A stretch of 40,676 bases of DNA from DAOTXL01 sp034434895 (GCA_034434895.1 DAOTYI010000047.1:1-40676); one strand, 5' to 3'; positions 1-9,200 are shown, numbered from the stretch's first letter. Made by a program: numbers and translations. Notes: a model not told the origin generated them from the sequence alone.

Positions 1-181
1 GTGGGGTGTCGGTCGGCTTGGGGAGTGGGGTGTTTGTGGGGGCCGGAGGCACGGTGTTGGTCGGCGCCTGCGCTGCCTGAGTCGGCGATGGCCCGGCTTC
101 TTTCTCTCCGCCACAGGCGGCTATGGGCAGCACCATTGCTGCCAGGATGGCAAAAATCAATAGACATTTCGCAAATTTCAT
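1..181 (-). CDS. Lipoprotein N-terminus (partial, runs off left edge)
   Basis: Reading the minus strand from the ATG at 181 gives 60 codons without a stop, running off the window. The product starts MKFAKCLLIFAILAAMVLPI and then has AAC-GG. This is a short basic N-terminus, a hydrophobic core and a lipobox with the lipidated cysteine at residue 23, so the protein should be exported and lipid-anchored. The mature part visible is Pro/Thr/Ala-rich (PTQAAQAPTNTVPPAPTNTP), a low-complexity linker often seen behind lipoboxes in Chloroflexota. GGAGAG lies 4 nt before the ATG. The functional domain is outside the window (often a solute-binding or beta-propeller domain in such proteins), so no function is assigned. 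A plus-strand reading of the same stretch is possible but lacks any protein-like character. Confidence 0.8.
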   Translation of the reverse strand, partial: MKFAKCLLIFAILAAMVLPIAACGGEKEAGPSPTQAAQAPTNTVPPAPTNTPLPKPTDTP

Positions 182-232
182 GTTCTCTCCATTTTTTAAA
201 TCTCTGCACACAGTTTCAAACAGACAACAGGA

Positions 233-261
233 ATCTTATACCGATCACCCCCTTTTGTCAA
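233..261 (-). promoter_or_regulatory. Sigma70-like promoter for the lipoprotein gene
   Basis: On the minus strand TTGACA (261-256) is followed after 17 nt by TAAGAT (238-233). An overlapping TATAAG lies at 240-235. The predicted start is near 226, giving a 5' UTR of about 45 nt before the ATG at 181. Confidence 0.65.
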
Positions 262-308
262 ATAGCGTCACCACATGTTAAATCAACATAAATTAGGGCC
301 AGGACAGA

Positions 309-357
309 CCTCACCCCATCCCCCAACCCGGAAGGGGGCCAGGGGGTAGGGGTGAGG
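309..357. repeat. GC-rich inverted repeat (CCTCACCCC type)
   Basis: CCTCACCCC (309-317) pairs with GGGGTGAGG (349-357), with inner C-run and G-run pairing. It lies between the end of acsE and the lipoprotein promoter. It has no clear U-tract, so it is better read as a dispersed intergenic inverted repeat that may also end the acs transcript. A relative of this sequence type occurs at 6045-6115. Confidence 0.6.
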
Positions 358-416
358 CATTGTCGAGCTAATTATACCCACCAGGCGTCACAGAAACGTC
401 ACGACGGTTGTTCAGG

Positions 417-1346
417 TCAGGTGGTCAGATAGCCGTGAGCATAGATGACTTTGTTTTCCAGGATGCGCACCGTTTTATAGATGGCTACCTGGTCTGGGTC
501 GCTCATATCCACGTGGTCGGGTGTGAACTCTTCCATGCTGGCCACGGCATCGTACAGGGCCAGATAGGCCCGGCCGACGGCCGTGCTGTCATCTCGCTGC
601 TCGACGATGCGGATCACCTCGTTCTGGACGGTATCCAGCGGGTCGGCGATGGCTGCATCCAGGCCGGCGGCCATGAGCATGACCAGGTAGGTGCGGTTCA
701 GCAGGCTGCGTCCCTCGTGGGGCACACTGTTGGAGACGTTGGACAGGCCCACCACGGTCATGGGCGGCGGGTCCCACAGCATTTTGAAAGAACGGATGGC
801 GTTCAGGGTCTCCGGGCCGTGCTCCTGGCAGCCGTTGACCGTCAACACCAGCGGGTCCAGGTAGATATCGTGCATCGGGATGCCCAACTCCTGGGCTTTG
901 GGGATGAGGACCTCCATGGCCAGGGCCACGCGGCCATCGGCTGTGGCCGGGATGTTTTTGTCCATAGCCAGGGCGATGATCTTGCTGCCATACCGGGCGG
1001 CCATGGGCATGGTCACGTTCAGGCGATCTGGATCGGCGGAGGTGGAGTTGATCATGGCCGTGATGCCCAGTTCCCGGCACTTTTTCAGGCCGGCCTCGAT
1101 GGCTGCGGCATTGGTCGTGTCCAGCGACAGAGGCACCGGACCGACCTCATCGTACACCTCGTCTATGATCCACTGCATGACCTCGACGCCATCCTTTTTG
1201 CGTGGCCCGATATTCAGGTCGAGCATATTGGCCCCATGCTCCACCTGCTTGCGGGCCAGTTCACGGATATAAGTCGGGTCCCGGTCGGCGATAGCCGCCT
1301 TGATCCGGGGCGACAGAATTTGAATGTTTTCACCGATAATATACAT
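417..1346 (-). CDS. acsE: Methyltetrahydrofolate:corrinoid/iron-sulfur protein methyltransferase
   Basis: The 309-residue product is a pterin-binding TIM-barrel protein. It transfers the methyl group of methyl-THF to the cob(I)amide of the corrinoid/iron-sulfur protein AcsCD, the step that links the methyl branch to acetyl-CoA synthesis in the cytoplasm. Family features visible are MYIIGENIQILSPRIKAAI at the N-terminus, the GANMLDLNIGP strand typical of pterin-binding methyltransferases, the LSLDTTNAAAIEAGL segment, MINSTSAD, and the VGLSNVSNSVP motif. The protein is longer than Moorella AcsE (about 262 aa), with an extra C-terminal segment. AAGGAGGAAAG precedes the ATG. It is the last gene of the cluster, 38 nt after acsV. 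Confidence 0.93.
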   Translation of the reverse strand: MYIIGENIQILSPRIKAAIADRDPTYIRELARKQVEHGANMLDLNIGPRKKDGVEVMQWIIDEVYDEVGPVPLSLDTTNAAAIEAGLKKCRELGITAMINSTSADPDRLNVTMPMAARYGSKIIALAMDKNIPATADGRVALAMEVLIPKAQELGIPMHDIYLDPLVLTVNGCQEHGPETLNAIRSFKMLWDPPPMTVVGLSNVSNSVPHEGRSLLNRTYLVMLMAAGLDAAIADPLDTVQNEVIRIVEQRDDSTAVGRAYLALYDAVASMEEFTPDHVDMSDPDQVAIYKTVRILENKVIYAHGYLTT

Positions 1347-1384
1347 TTCTTTCCTCCTTGTTTGTGCCTGTCACTGATCGGCTC

Positions 1385-3337
1385 TTACCCTCCTTTCCCT
1401 TCCAGCAGCCGCATGACAGAGGGAAAGGCGCTGATGTCGGTGTGCGGCAGGAACAGGGCCGACATGAATTGATCGTAGAAGCTGTTGTCAGCCGATAACT
1501 CCAGATAGGTCATTTTTCTGGCGGTCTGGATGACCTGGCGGCGCATGGGGCGGGAGACCAGAGAGTAAAAAGCTCCCAGAGCCGAGGTGTTGCCCAGGTA
1601 CCGAAAGCGGTCCCAGGGCATATCAGGCAGCAGGCCGATCTGGATCGCTTTTTCGATGTTGATGTATTGCCCGAATGCCCCGGCGATGAGCACCTGCTCC
1701 ACATCGGCCAGTTCCAGGCCCACGCTGCGGACCAGCACCGAGAAGCCGGCATAGATCGCCCCTTTGGTGCGCAGCAGGTTCTGGATGTCCACTTCGTCAA
1801 GGACGATGTCGGTGCCGGTGCCCGACTGGTTGGCCCACACCACCACATATTCCCCGCCGTGGTCGCCCACCCGCACGCGGGGCGTGGGCAGGTCGCGTTG
1901 GATCTTGCCCCCTTTGTCTATCACCCCGGTGATGAACATCTCGGCCAGCAGGCCGATCATGCCCGAACCACAGATGCCTCGCGCCGGCAGGCCGCCGATG
2001 GTCTGGACGGTGGGCTCGTAGGTGCGGGGATCGATCCACACCTCCTCGATAGCCCCGGCGGTGGCCCGCATGCCGTGGCGCACGCCACTGCCCTCGAAAG
2101 CCGGTCCGGCCGAGCAGGCGCAGGTGATCAGCCAGTCGCGGTTGCCCAGCACGATCTCCCCGTTGGTGCCGACATCTATGAACAACGTCAGCGCCTCGGT
2201 GTCATACAGGCCCGACGCAAGCACCCCGGCGGTGATGTCGGCCCCGACATAGGCGCCAACCCCCGGCAGGCAGTCTACGGTGGCCTGAGGGTTGATGTTC
2301 AGGCCGATCTCCTCGGCGGTGATCGGCAAGGGCTGGCTGATGGTCGGGATGAACGGCATCTCGCGGATATAGCGGGGGTCCAGTTCCAGGAAAAGCTGGA
2401 TCATGGTTGTATTGCCGGCGACCACCGCCTTGCTGATCTGGCGGGGCGGGATCTGATTCCGTTCGGTCAGTTCATCCAGCAGGCCGTTGAGCGTCTTGAG
2501 CACCAGCTTTTGCAGGCGTTGCAACCCATCCCGTTTCTGCGCAAAGACGATGCGCGAGATGATGTCTTCGCCGGCCTGGATCTGGGCGTTATAGGCTGAG
2601 GCGCGGTCAATCACCTTGCCACGGAGCAGGTCCACCAGGTAAATGACGTTGGAGGTTGTGCCGATGTCTATCGCCACGCCGTAGCAGCGGTCGGTCTGGT
2701 CACCGGGCAACAGGTCAATCAGCCGTGGCCGGACACAGGGATCGATCACCGGGTCCCCCATTTCCAGCACGGCAGTCACATTCCACTCGGCGTCGCGCAG
2801 ATCGCGGGCCAGCGTGCGGAGCATGGGCAGGCTGGCTGTCACCTGCTGGATGCCATGCTGGAGCGACAACGCCCGCAGCAGCCGGTCCCAGTCGGTGGTC
2901 TGGTCCTGCAGGCTGGGGGGTTCGATGACCAGGTGCACCCGGCGCACGCTGGGGTCCGGCTGGCCGCTAAATTCGGCAGCCAGGGCGATCCGCTCGGCCC
3001 CCACAGCCTTGGGGATAGCCTCGACCCCAACCTTCTCCTGCTCCGGCACCAGCACGACGGCATCCCCTTTGATCACCGTCTGGCAACCCAGTGCCCAGCC
3101 CTCTGCCATTTCCGCGTCGGTCAGGCGCACGCTGCTGCGGTGGCTGACCACGCCATGCTCCACTTTGACCCGACAACGGCCACAGCGTCCCTGCCCACCA
3201 CAGGGCAGGTTCAGCGTCACCCCGGCCTGCACGGCTGCGTCCGACAGCAGTGTGCCGATCTCGACCTCAACCACCTGGCCGGAAGGTTTAAAGACAACGA
3301 TGGCTTTCTTGTTGCGCCGTTCGACCGTTTCTGCCAT
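1385..3337 (-). CDS. acsV: Corrinoid protein reductive activator (RACo-type, AcsV)
   Basis: The 650-residue protein reactivates Co(II) corrinoid that has been oxidised by accident back to Co(I), using ATP and a [2Fe-2S] cluster. The N-terminal 100 residues are a plant-type ferredoxin domain with CGGQGRCGRC (about residues 46-55) and a later Cys in GCQTV. The rest is an ASKHA-type ATPase (DUF4445) with GVAIDIGTTSN, VAGNTTMIQLFLELDP, ADITAGVLASGL, LFIDVGTNGEIVLG, SAGPAFEGSGVRHGM, GICGSGMIGLLAEM and AGAFGQYINIEKAI. The length matches the family (about 630-650 aa). It sits between acsC and acsE, separated from acsC by a 108-nt tandem-repeat hairpin. Its own ribosome-binding site is weak (GATAGG), which suggests lower expression than its neighbours. 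Confidence 0.92.
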   Translation of the reverse strand: MAETVERRNKKAIVVFKPSGQVVEVEIGTLLSDAAVQAGVTLNLPCGGQGRCGRCRVKVEHGVVSHRSSVRLTDAEMAEGWALGCQTVIKGDAVVLVPEQEKVGVEAIPKAVGAERIALAAEFSGQPDPSVRRVHLVIEPPSLQDQTTDWDRLLRALSLQHGIQQVTASLPMLRTLARDLRDAEWNVTAVLEMGDPVIDPCVRPRLIDLLPGDQTDRCYGVAIDIGTTSNVIYLVDLLRGKVIDRASAYNAQIQAGEDIISRIVFAQKRDGLQRLQKLVLKTLNGLLDELTERNQIPPRQISKAVVAGNTTMIQLFLELDPRYIREMPFIPTISQPLPITAEEIGLNINPQATVDCLPGVGAYVGADITAGVLASGLYDTEALTLFIDVGTNGEIVLGNRDWLITCACSAGPAFEGSGVRHGMRATAGAIEEVWIDPRTYEPTVQTIGGLPARGICGSGMIGLLAEMFITGVIDKGGKIQRDLPTPRVRVGDHGGEYVVVWANQSGTGTDIVLDEVDIQNLLRTKGAIYAGFSVLVRSVGLELADVEQVLIAGAFGQYINIEKAIQIGLLPDMPWDRFRYLGNTSALGAFYSLVSRPMRRQVIQTARKMTYLELSADNSFYDQFMSALFLPHTDISAFPSVMRLLEGKGG

Positions 3338-3349
3338 GACCTATCAGAA

Positions 3350-3443
3350 ATATCCAATATCCAATATCTAATATTGAATGGATTTGGATAATAGATATTG
3401 GATATTGGGTATTGGGTATTGGGTATTGGGTATTGGGTATTGG
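3350..3443. repeat. 7-nt tandem repeat with inverted arm between acsC and acsV
   Basis: From 3395 to 3443 there are seven heptads, two ATATTGG then five GTATTGG. The left part (3354-3374) carries the complement, CCAATAT CCAATAT CTAATAT, so the block can fold into a long AU-rich hairpin. It fills almost the whole gap between the acsC stop (3446) and the acsV start (3337). Confidence 0.9.
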
Positions 3444-3445
3444 AT

Positions 3446-4792
3446 TCAGCTCCACGTCTTGAGATAGGCCGGGATGTCTACCGCTTCGCGCGGGCCGACC
3501 CGGATCTCCCAGCCGGGCAACTCCTCTTCCAGATCGCCGGACAGGACTGCCACCAGGCCGGGGATGGTGATCTTTCTGTGGCTCAGCCTGTCGGCGATGC
3601 CGGTCGTTTTGACCGCCTTGGCGATGGTTGCGGCGTCGAACTTGCCCGCTGCCCAGGAGGTCAAGACGCTCATCCCCTCGGCATCGCAGATCAGCAGCCA
3701 GGCAGGCAAGCCGGAGCTATCCAGCTCGCCGGCCACGCTAAAGTAGGTCAGAGAGAAGTTGGTGGTGGTCAACAGCGGCGCCTCGGCTGTCGGGTGGTTG
3801 AACTCGTAGATGCCCGGATCGACCGAGATCGGTTTCTGCGGGTCGGTGTAGATGTTTAGCCGCAGGGTGAGCAGCGGGTAGGCCACCGCCGGGTCAAAGT
3901 GGTCCAGGACCACAATGCCGGCATATTTGGCGATATACTGGGCTGCGGCGACCACTTCCCCTTCGGGTGTGTCGGCCACTTCGCCGGGGAAGGTGATGAT
4001 GGGGAAGCCCAGGGGACGAAAGTTTTTCTTCAACGCCAGGCGGCGGAGCTGAGTCAGTTGGGCCAGCGAACCGCTCAGGTCGCGGCTGCCGGGGTCGAGC
4101 ACCAGGTCGGCCACGCCAGCCTCGCCCAGCTTTTTGGTCAGGTCGGCCAGCTCATCCAGGCCATCCCGGCTGCGCACAGCAAGCGACACGCCGCCGCCCT
4201 TGGCCAGGGCGGCCATCTCCTGCCAGTTCTCGGCTGTGGCGGCATACAGAAGGGGCTTGTGACCCCCTTCTCTGGCCAGGGCGGCCTTGAGAGCCTCGGC
4301 ATTGGGGGAGATCAGCACGAAGGGCAGATTGGTTCTGGCCCGCACCGCCGCTACGGTATTGGCAAAGGTGGTGACATCTCCCGAAGCGTTCTCAATGGCC
4401 ACCGCGTTCAAAGTCATCTGCATGCCCACCCGCTCAACGCTGTAGGCGTTCACCGTCTCGGCCTTGGCGGCGATCACGTCGGCTGCTTCGGTGTCCTTGA
4501 TCCGCAAAGCCAGCCCCGGTTTATTGAAAAAGGTCTTTTCGTGGCGGAACATGACCGTCTCGTTGCCCACCTGGAACTCCCGCTCGCCGCTGCCCAGCTT
4601 GATCAGGCGGATGGGCGGTGCCGATGCAGCCGAGAGCGCCTCTTTGGCTTCCGCCGACACATGGGGGCAGGTATCCAACTCGGCCTGCTTTTGGGCCAGT
4701 TTCATGGCGAAGGCCAGGCAGGTCGGGAAGCCGCACTCTTTGCAATTGGTTTTTGGCAGCAACTTGTAGATTTCAAGCCCTGAAAGTGCCAT
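3446..4792 (-). CDS. acsC: Corrinoid/iron-sulfur protein large subunit
   Basis: The 448-residue gamma subunit of the corrinoid/iron-sulfur protein carries methyl-cobalamin from AcsE to the A-cluster of AcsB. The N-terminal [4Fe-4S] domain shows C17-x2-C20-x4-C25-x16-C42 (NCKECGFPTC ... DTCP), which helps activate the cobalt. A TIM-barrel domain follows (VLISPNAEALKAAL, LVLDPGSRDLSGSL) and then the C-terminal corrinoid-binding domain (LLICDAEGMSVLTSWAAGKFD ... SGDLEEELPGWEIRVGPREA). The length is equal to other AcsC/CdhE proteins. The RBS GGAGAGGAG precedes the ATG, and the gene follows acsD by 27 nt. Confidence 0.95.
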   Translation of the reverse strand: MALSGLEIYKLLPKTNCKECGFPTCLAFAMKLAQKQAELDTCPHVSAEAKEALSAASAPPIRLIKLGSGEREFQVGNETVMFRHEKTFFNKPGLALRIKDTEAADVIAAKAETVNAYSVERVGMQMTLNAVAIENASGDVTTFANTVAAVRARTNLPFVLISPNAEALKAALAREGGHKPLLYAATAENWQEMAALAKGGGVSLAVRSRDGLDELADLTKKLGEAGVADLVLDPGSRDLSGSLAQLTQLRRLALKKNFRPLGFPIITFPGEVADTPEGEVVAAAQYIAKYAGIVVLDHFDPAVAYPLLTLRLNIYTDPQKPISVDPGIYEFNHPTAEAPLLTTTNFSLTYFSVAGELDSSGLPAWLLICDAEGMSVLTSWAAGKFDAATIAKAVKTTGIADRLSHRKITIPGLVAVLSGDLEEELPGWEIRVGPREAVDIPAYLKTWS

Positions 4793-4819
4793 TTTGCTCC
4801 TCTCCTCATTCAGTTGCGA

Positions 4820-5788
4820 CTAGTGGGCCATCAGTCGGGTGATGGTGTCGCGGATGATGCCGACCGTGGCGGGATGGCGTAATACCACAATGTCTGCGCC
4901 CGATTCCAGGAGGGCCGTCGCCGTCACCGTTTCCCAGGTGATGGCCCGCTTTTCGATGTCGCCCCATTGGGCAGGGACCCCTTCGGCGGCGCGGGATTCC
5001 TTCTGCCGCCAGCTTTCCTCGCCGACAAAGCAGATCATCGGCTGTTGGGTCATGCTATCGCCGGTCAGGGCGGCCAGGCGCAGGCGCTCCATCACCGAGT
5101 AGGTGTACTCCAGGCCGTAACCCAGTGCCCCGGTAGTGGGGTCCATCAGCACCCGATCCAGGGGCAGGCGCATGTCGTTGATCAGGATGTTGAGTTGCTT
5201 GGCCAGGTTGACATCAATCGGGCTGCTGGCGATGACCAGATGGCCGTGGGCCAACGCCGCGGCGACGATGGTCCGGTAGTTCTTGTCCTCGCACAGGCCC
5301 AGAGCCAGCCGTTCGCCAGCTGTGGCCTCGGCCACGGCCACCAGCAGCTCATTGTCCCGCTCAGCCTGGCCCGGCCCGCGGACGATCAACGGCAGGCCGG
5401 TGGCGCCCAGCACCGCCCTGACCGTGGCGGCGGCCTGCGCGGCGGTGGTGAGCTGACCATCGGCGTTGGTGCCCCGCAAACGGAGCATGATCAGCCCGGC
5501 TCCCAGCTCTTCGGCCTTCCGGGCCCAGGCTGCCGGGTCCTGGAGGGTGTCTCCCCAGGCTTTCAGCAGCACCGGTGACCAGTCGGCCGGGTAGCTGTCC
5601 TGGATCTCGACGGCGACGACCGGTGGGTTGGGGATGTCGCCCTCGAAGAACAGGAAAGGCAACGTCGTCTCTCCGCCGACGGTGACCGTTTTGCTCCGGG
5701 TGCCGCCTTGGGCCGCGGTGGCCCCCAGGGTTACCTGCCGGATGCTGCCGGTCCATTTTTCTTTTGGAATTTCGACTGTGACTGGCAT
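4820..5788 (-). CDS. acsD: Corrinoid/iron-sulfur protein small subunit
   Basis: The 322-residue beta subunit (CdhD family) partners AcsC in the heterodimeric corrinoid/iron-sulfur protein. The barrel segments FLFFEGDIPNPPVVAVEIQD, LIMLRLRGTNADG, LIVRGPGQAERD, MDPTTGALGYGLEYTYSVMERLR and GADIVVLRHP are family signatures. GGGAGGAG stands before the ATG at 5788. It is separated from acsB by a 443-nt gap full of hairpins, unlike the tight acsD-acsC spacing, so acsD and the genes after it may be partly uncoupled from acsB. Confidence 0.95.
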   Translation of the reverse strand: MPVTVEIPKEKWTGSIRQVTLGATAAQGGTRSKTVTVGGETTLPFLFFEGDIPNPPVVAVEIQDSYPADWSPVLLKAWGDTLQDPAAWARKAEELGAGLIMLRLRGTNADGQLTTAAQAAATVRAVLGATGLPLIVRGPGQAERDNELLVAVAEATAGERLALGLCEDKNYRTIVAAALAHGHLVIASSPIDVNLAKQLNILINDMRLPLDRVLMDPTTGALGYGLEYTYSVMERLRLAALTGDSMTQQPMICFVGEESWRQKESRAAEGVPAQWGDIEKRAITWETVTATALLESGADIVVLRHPATVGIIRDTITRLMAH

Positions 5789-5931
5789 AGATTCTCCTCC
5801 CTATAAAAGTTCGTAACTACCTACCCGCTACCCTCCCGTGGGTTAGAAAGTGGTGGCGCACTTCAATACGGAGATTGCGCCCCAACCTGCGGGAGGGTGG
5901 GCAGTTACAAAAGTTCAACCTCTACACAATC

Positions 5932-5958
5932 AGCAGCAAGGGAGCATCCCTTGCTGCT
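5932..5958. repeat. Perfect 12-bp stem-loop
   Basis: AGCAGCAAGGGA (5932-5943) and TCCCTTGCTGCT (5947-5958) form a perfect stem around the loop GCA. The T-run (TTTTAT) lies on the plus-strand side, so it looks like an intrinsic terminator for plus-strand transcription. No plus gene is visible here, so it may instead act as an antisense terminator or RNA-processing hairpin. Confidence 0.6.
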
Positions 5959-6111
5959 TTTATCGCTGTTTGAGCGGGATGGTTTAATTTTCTGGGAAAT
6001 TGGTTTACACTTTTGACGGGCGTTAAAATTCTGCCTGCTCTCACCCCTCCCTCTGCTCCCTTCCCTCTCCCGCTCGCCTGCGGCGGCGGGCGAGGAGAGG
6101 GGGTGGGAGGA

Positions 6112-6154
6112 GGGGTTTTGCGGCGAGCGGCGAAGCCGCCCGCTGCAAAACCCC
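6112..6154. repeat. 43-nt intergenic hairpin
   Basis: GGGGTTTTGC (6112-6121) pairs perfectly with GCAAAACCCC (6145-6154). The inner AGCGGC-GAA-GCCGCC pairing extends the stem almost fully. A C/T-rich and G/A-rich tract (6045-6110) adjoins it, like the repeat at 309-357. Confidence 0.65.
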
Positions 6155-6191
6155 TTCCTTATCTCCTCTCTCAATAATCGCTGGGGAAAAG

Positions 6192-6223
6192 GGGATCAGG
6201 GGATCGCCCGATCCCCTGATCCC
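6192..6223 (-). terminator. Intrinsic terminator after acsB
   Basis: Perfect 15-bp arms at 6192-6206 and 6209-6223 are followed on the minus strand by CTTTTCCCC. It lies 9 nt past the acsB stop codon, as expected for a Rho-independent terminator or attenuator separating acsB from acsDC. Confidence 0.7.
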
Positions 6224-6231
6224 TGGTTCTC

Positions 6232-9200
6232 TTACATTAACGGTTCCATCGTCAGGGCCGGGTGCCCGGTTTGCTCCAGGTAGGCCAACACCTCTTCCTC
6301 GGTCGTGGCCACCCGTTCGTCGGCGATCTTGTCAATCAGGTCGGGGTCCCCTTCGCGGATGGCGGCCTCTCTCAGCTCTTCGGCCATCGTCTCTTTCAGG
6401 AAGCTGGACATCCAGACGATGCGCTTCAGGCCGCCATCGGCACGGATGAACTTTTTGCTGACGATAAAATATTTGCCGTGGCCCATCACGCCGGGCGTCT
6501 GCAGGCCGCCGCCGGCCATACCGGCCAGGGTGCTGAAGGTCATGCCGGCAGGGGTCATGCTGGGGTCCTCGCGGCTGACGACCATGAAGCCGTTGCACAG
6601 CGGCAGGATCATCATGATGCACTCGAAGCAGCCGCAGGAGGTCATGGGCGTCTCCATGATCGAGTACATGGTGACGCTCTCCACCGAACCGTGAGAGGCC
6701 TGCTGGACAAAGGCGTTGACATTCTCAAAGACACCTCGCCACGGGTCAATGGCCCGCCCCTTGGGGATCGGCTGGTTGGGTCCGGTGGGGTTGATCTGGT
6801 AGCTGGCCTTGCAGTCCAGCCAGTTGTAGGCGCCGCACAGCCCCAGCCGCTCCGGACTGACCACGCAGACATGGTTGGGGGCAAAAGATTGACAGTTCTT
6901 GACCACTACCCCATTGGCCAGGTAGTTATGCGTCTCCTCGACGCTAAAGTTGTAAACCTTGCCGTTGGTGCTGGCTATTCGTTCTACTTGCTTCACCTGC
7001 TCAAAGCGCACATTAGACCGGCTCCAGGCCAGCAGGTCCTGGTAAATGGGATGGCTGGCCGGTACAACGGGAGTCAGGCCCTCCAGCAGGGTGCTGAGTT
7101 TGGCTTTTGAGGCGCGACACCGGCCGCCGGTCCAGGCTTTGATCGTCTTATAGTCAACCGGCAGTTGGGTGATCGGAAGCTGACCTTTGTACTCATCCAG
7201 TAAAGCCTGGAGGTACCGGCCACATACCAGGGGGACCACATCGGTTCTGACCGTGTGTTGCGGATCGGACCGCAGCCCGATCTTCTCCAACCGGGCCCGC
7301 TTCGCCGGGTGCTCGGAACCGATCTGTTCCCGAAAGCGGGCCAGATCCTGATTCGCCCGGGTCCCAACCTGGTAGCCCCGCGCAGTCTGGCTGATATAGG
7401 AAGCAATGCCTAACTTCTTAAAGAGCAGATGGAGGTGTTGGGCCTCTCGATAGGTTCCGGTGGAGATAAAAGCCCGGTTGCCTGCCACGTGGCCGTCACC
7501 GTCGAACAACCCCCTTAGAAAGGCAGCCACCAACGTGGGAGGCATCGTCGAGATCACTTCGCCAGTCCATTTCTCTTTCTGATCCGGCCGGCCGATACCC
7601 AACCCGGCCATTAAATGCCCTAACAAGGTGTTGTACACGTAGGAGACCTGGCCCGGTTTCTTGCCCACAACCTTCAGCTCGCCAGAGACGGCCACACCTG
7701 GTTGGAAGGGATAGGTCGCCGGTTCCTGACCAAAGAGGGTCTTGACGATCTCACCAAAGCGGGTGATCAAGGCCGGCTCGGTGTTGGTAAAGTGGACATA
7801 CACTCCGCTCTGACCCTCTTGGCCTCTCCAGGTCACGCTGCCGTCGGAGGCGATCAACCCGGCCAGATAGATCACTTCTTCATCCAGTTGCACTTTTTTC
7901 AGTTCACAGCCGGCCTGGAAGATGTGAATCTGGGTCTTGATCTCATCCCAGGACAAGCCCGCTGCGGCGGCGATCCGCTTCACCTCGCCCAGAGTAAGGC
8001 GCTGTCGAGGGAACTCCTTTTCATACATGGCACTGTAGAGGCGTTGATAGGGGATAGCCAGGGCCTCGGAGGCTGTTTTATAGGAACCGTAGTGGCTCAG
8101 AACTGCCGGTTTCAGATAGTTCAGGATAAAGGAGTCGTCCGATACCTTATAGTCGTCGGGCAGGTAGTCAATGATGTAGAGGTTGGTCTGTGAGGGGGGG
8201 GCGGCAAGCAGACCTGGTTGACCATCCACCAGGTAGTCGCCGGCCTTAATTTCTCCTGCCGGCACCCACTCCAGACCCGCTGGCGTGTCTACCAGCAGCT
8301 TGTGGTTGGCCGTCAGGGTCAGGCTGTTGCCGTTGGAGAGGGTGATCTTGACCAATCGGGCGGGGGAGGGGTTAATAAACAGCTCTCCGACAGGCCGGAT
8401 CGTCAGACCATGGCTATTAAACGACAAGACCTCCAGGTCCTGTTCTTCAACCACCCTGTCTACTAACCGTTCCACCGGCATGAACGATCCATCGGCCAGG
8501 ATGATCTGTTCGCCTGCCGGCAGGCACAGCGTACAGGAGTAGAACTCATCTACCGCCTCGTCGGTCATTTCTGCCAGGCGCTTGTTGCGGTAGTCGTAGG
8601 CCACACGGGCTTTTTCCAGCCACTCGGCGTGCAGGGCCGGGTCGGTGATGATCTTGACCTGCACCTTGTCCACAATGGCTCCAAAGTCGCTGTGGAAGCG
8701 GGCGTACAGGATTTCGCCAAAGTGCTTCAGATTGAAGCCCTTGTCGGCGGCGGTCTTGCTGATGCGGATCCAGGCGATGTCGCGCTGGCCGATGTGCTGG
8801 ATGCCGCTGGCGCCGTTGATAAAGTAGTGGATCTGGCGCTCCAACACCGGCTCAAAGTCCTCCTGCATCTTGCGCCCGGCCACCTCAACCAGGATGCCCA
8901 GGTCCATGGCCCCGCCCACTTTGACCTCCTCAAAGCCAGGGCCGATGACTTCGATCTTGTGGTCTTCGATCTGGTCCAGGTCCACCATGCGCAGGTATTC
9001 GAAGGCACGGGAATATTTGCCGCCAAATTCGACGCGCATCTCCTCCTTGCGCACCCGCTCCCCCTCAAAGGCGGAGCCGTAGGGCACCGGGATAGGCACC
9101 TCGGTGACCTTGATCTTGACGCCGCGCACCTCAATCGCTTTCTGCACAAAGCGGGCGGCCTTCTCGGCATCATCTGCCCCCTCGATATCATCCCAGGGCA

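Larger units (their letters stand above)
5789..6231. other. 443-nt intergenic region rich in hairpins (acsB-acsD)
   Basis: No convincing gene is seen; an 89-codon minus reading at 5905-6174 is low-complexity and lacks an RBS. The region holds four separate inverted repeats: an imperfect pair at 5813-5838/5890-5908 (CCCTCCCG with CGGGAGGG, and GTAACT with AGTTAC at the ends), a perfect stem at 5932-5958, a 43-nt hairpin at 6112-6154 next to a pyrimidine/purine-rich tract, and the acsB terminator at 6192-6223. Confidence 0.7.

Noticed and set aside
1..291. 96-codon plus-strand ORF at the left edge
   Set aside because: The minus strand gives a clear lipoprotein signal peptide with RBS and promoter, while the plus reading has no protein-like features.
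3350..3443. CRISPR array
   Set aside because: The repeats are 7 nt long, adjacent and without unique spacers; they are tandem heptads.
5905..6174. 89-codon minus ORF between acsB and acsD
   Set aside because: It runs through inverted repeats and a purine/pyrimidine tract, has low-complexity translation and no RBS.
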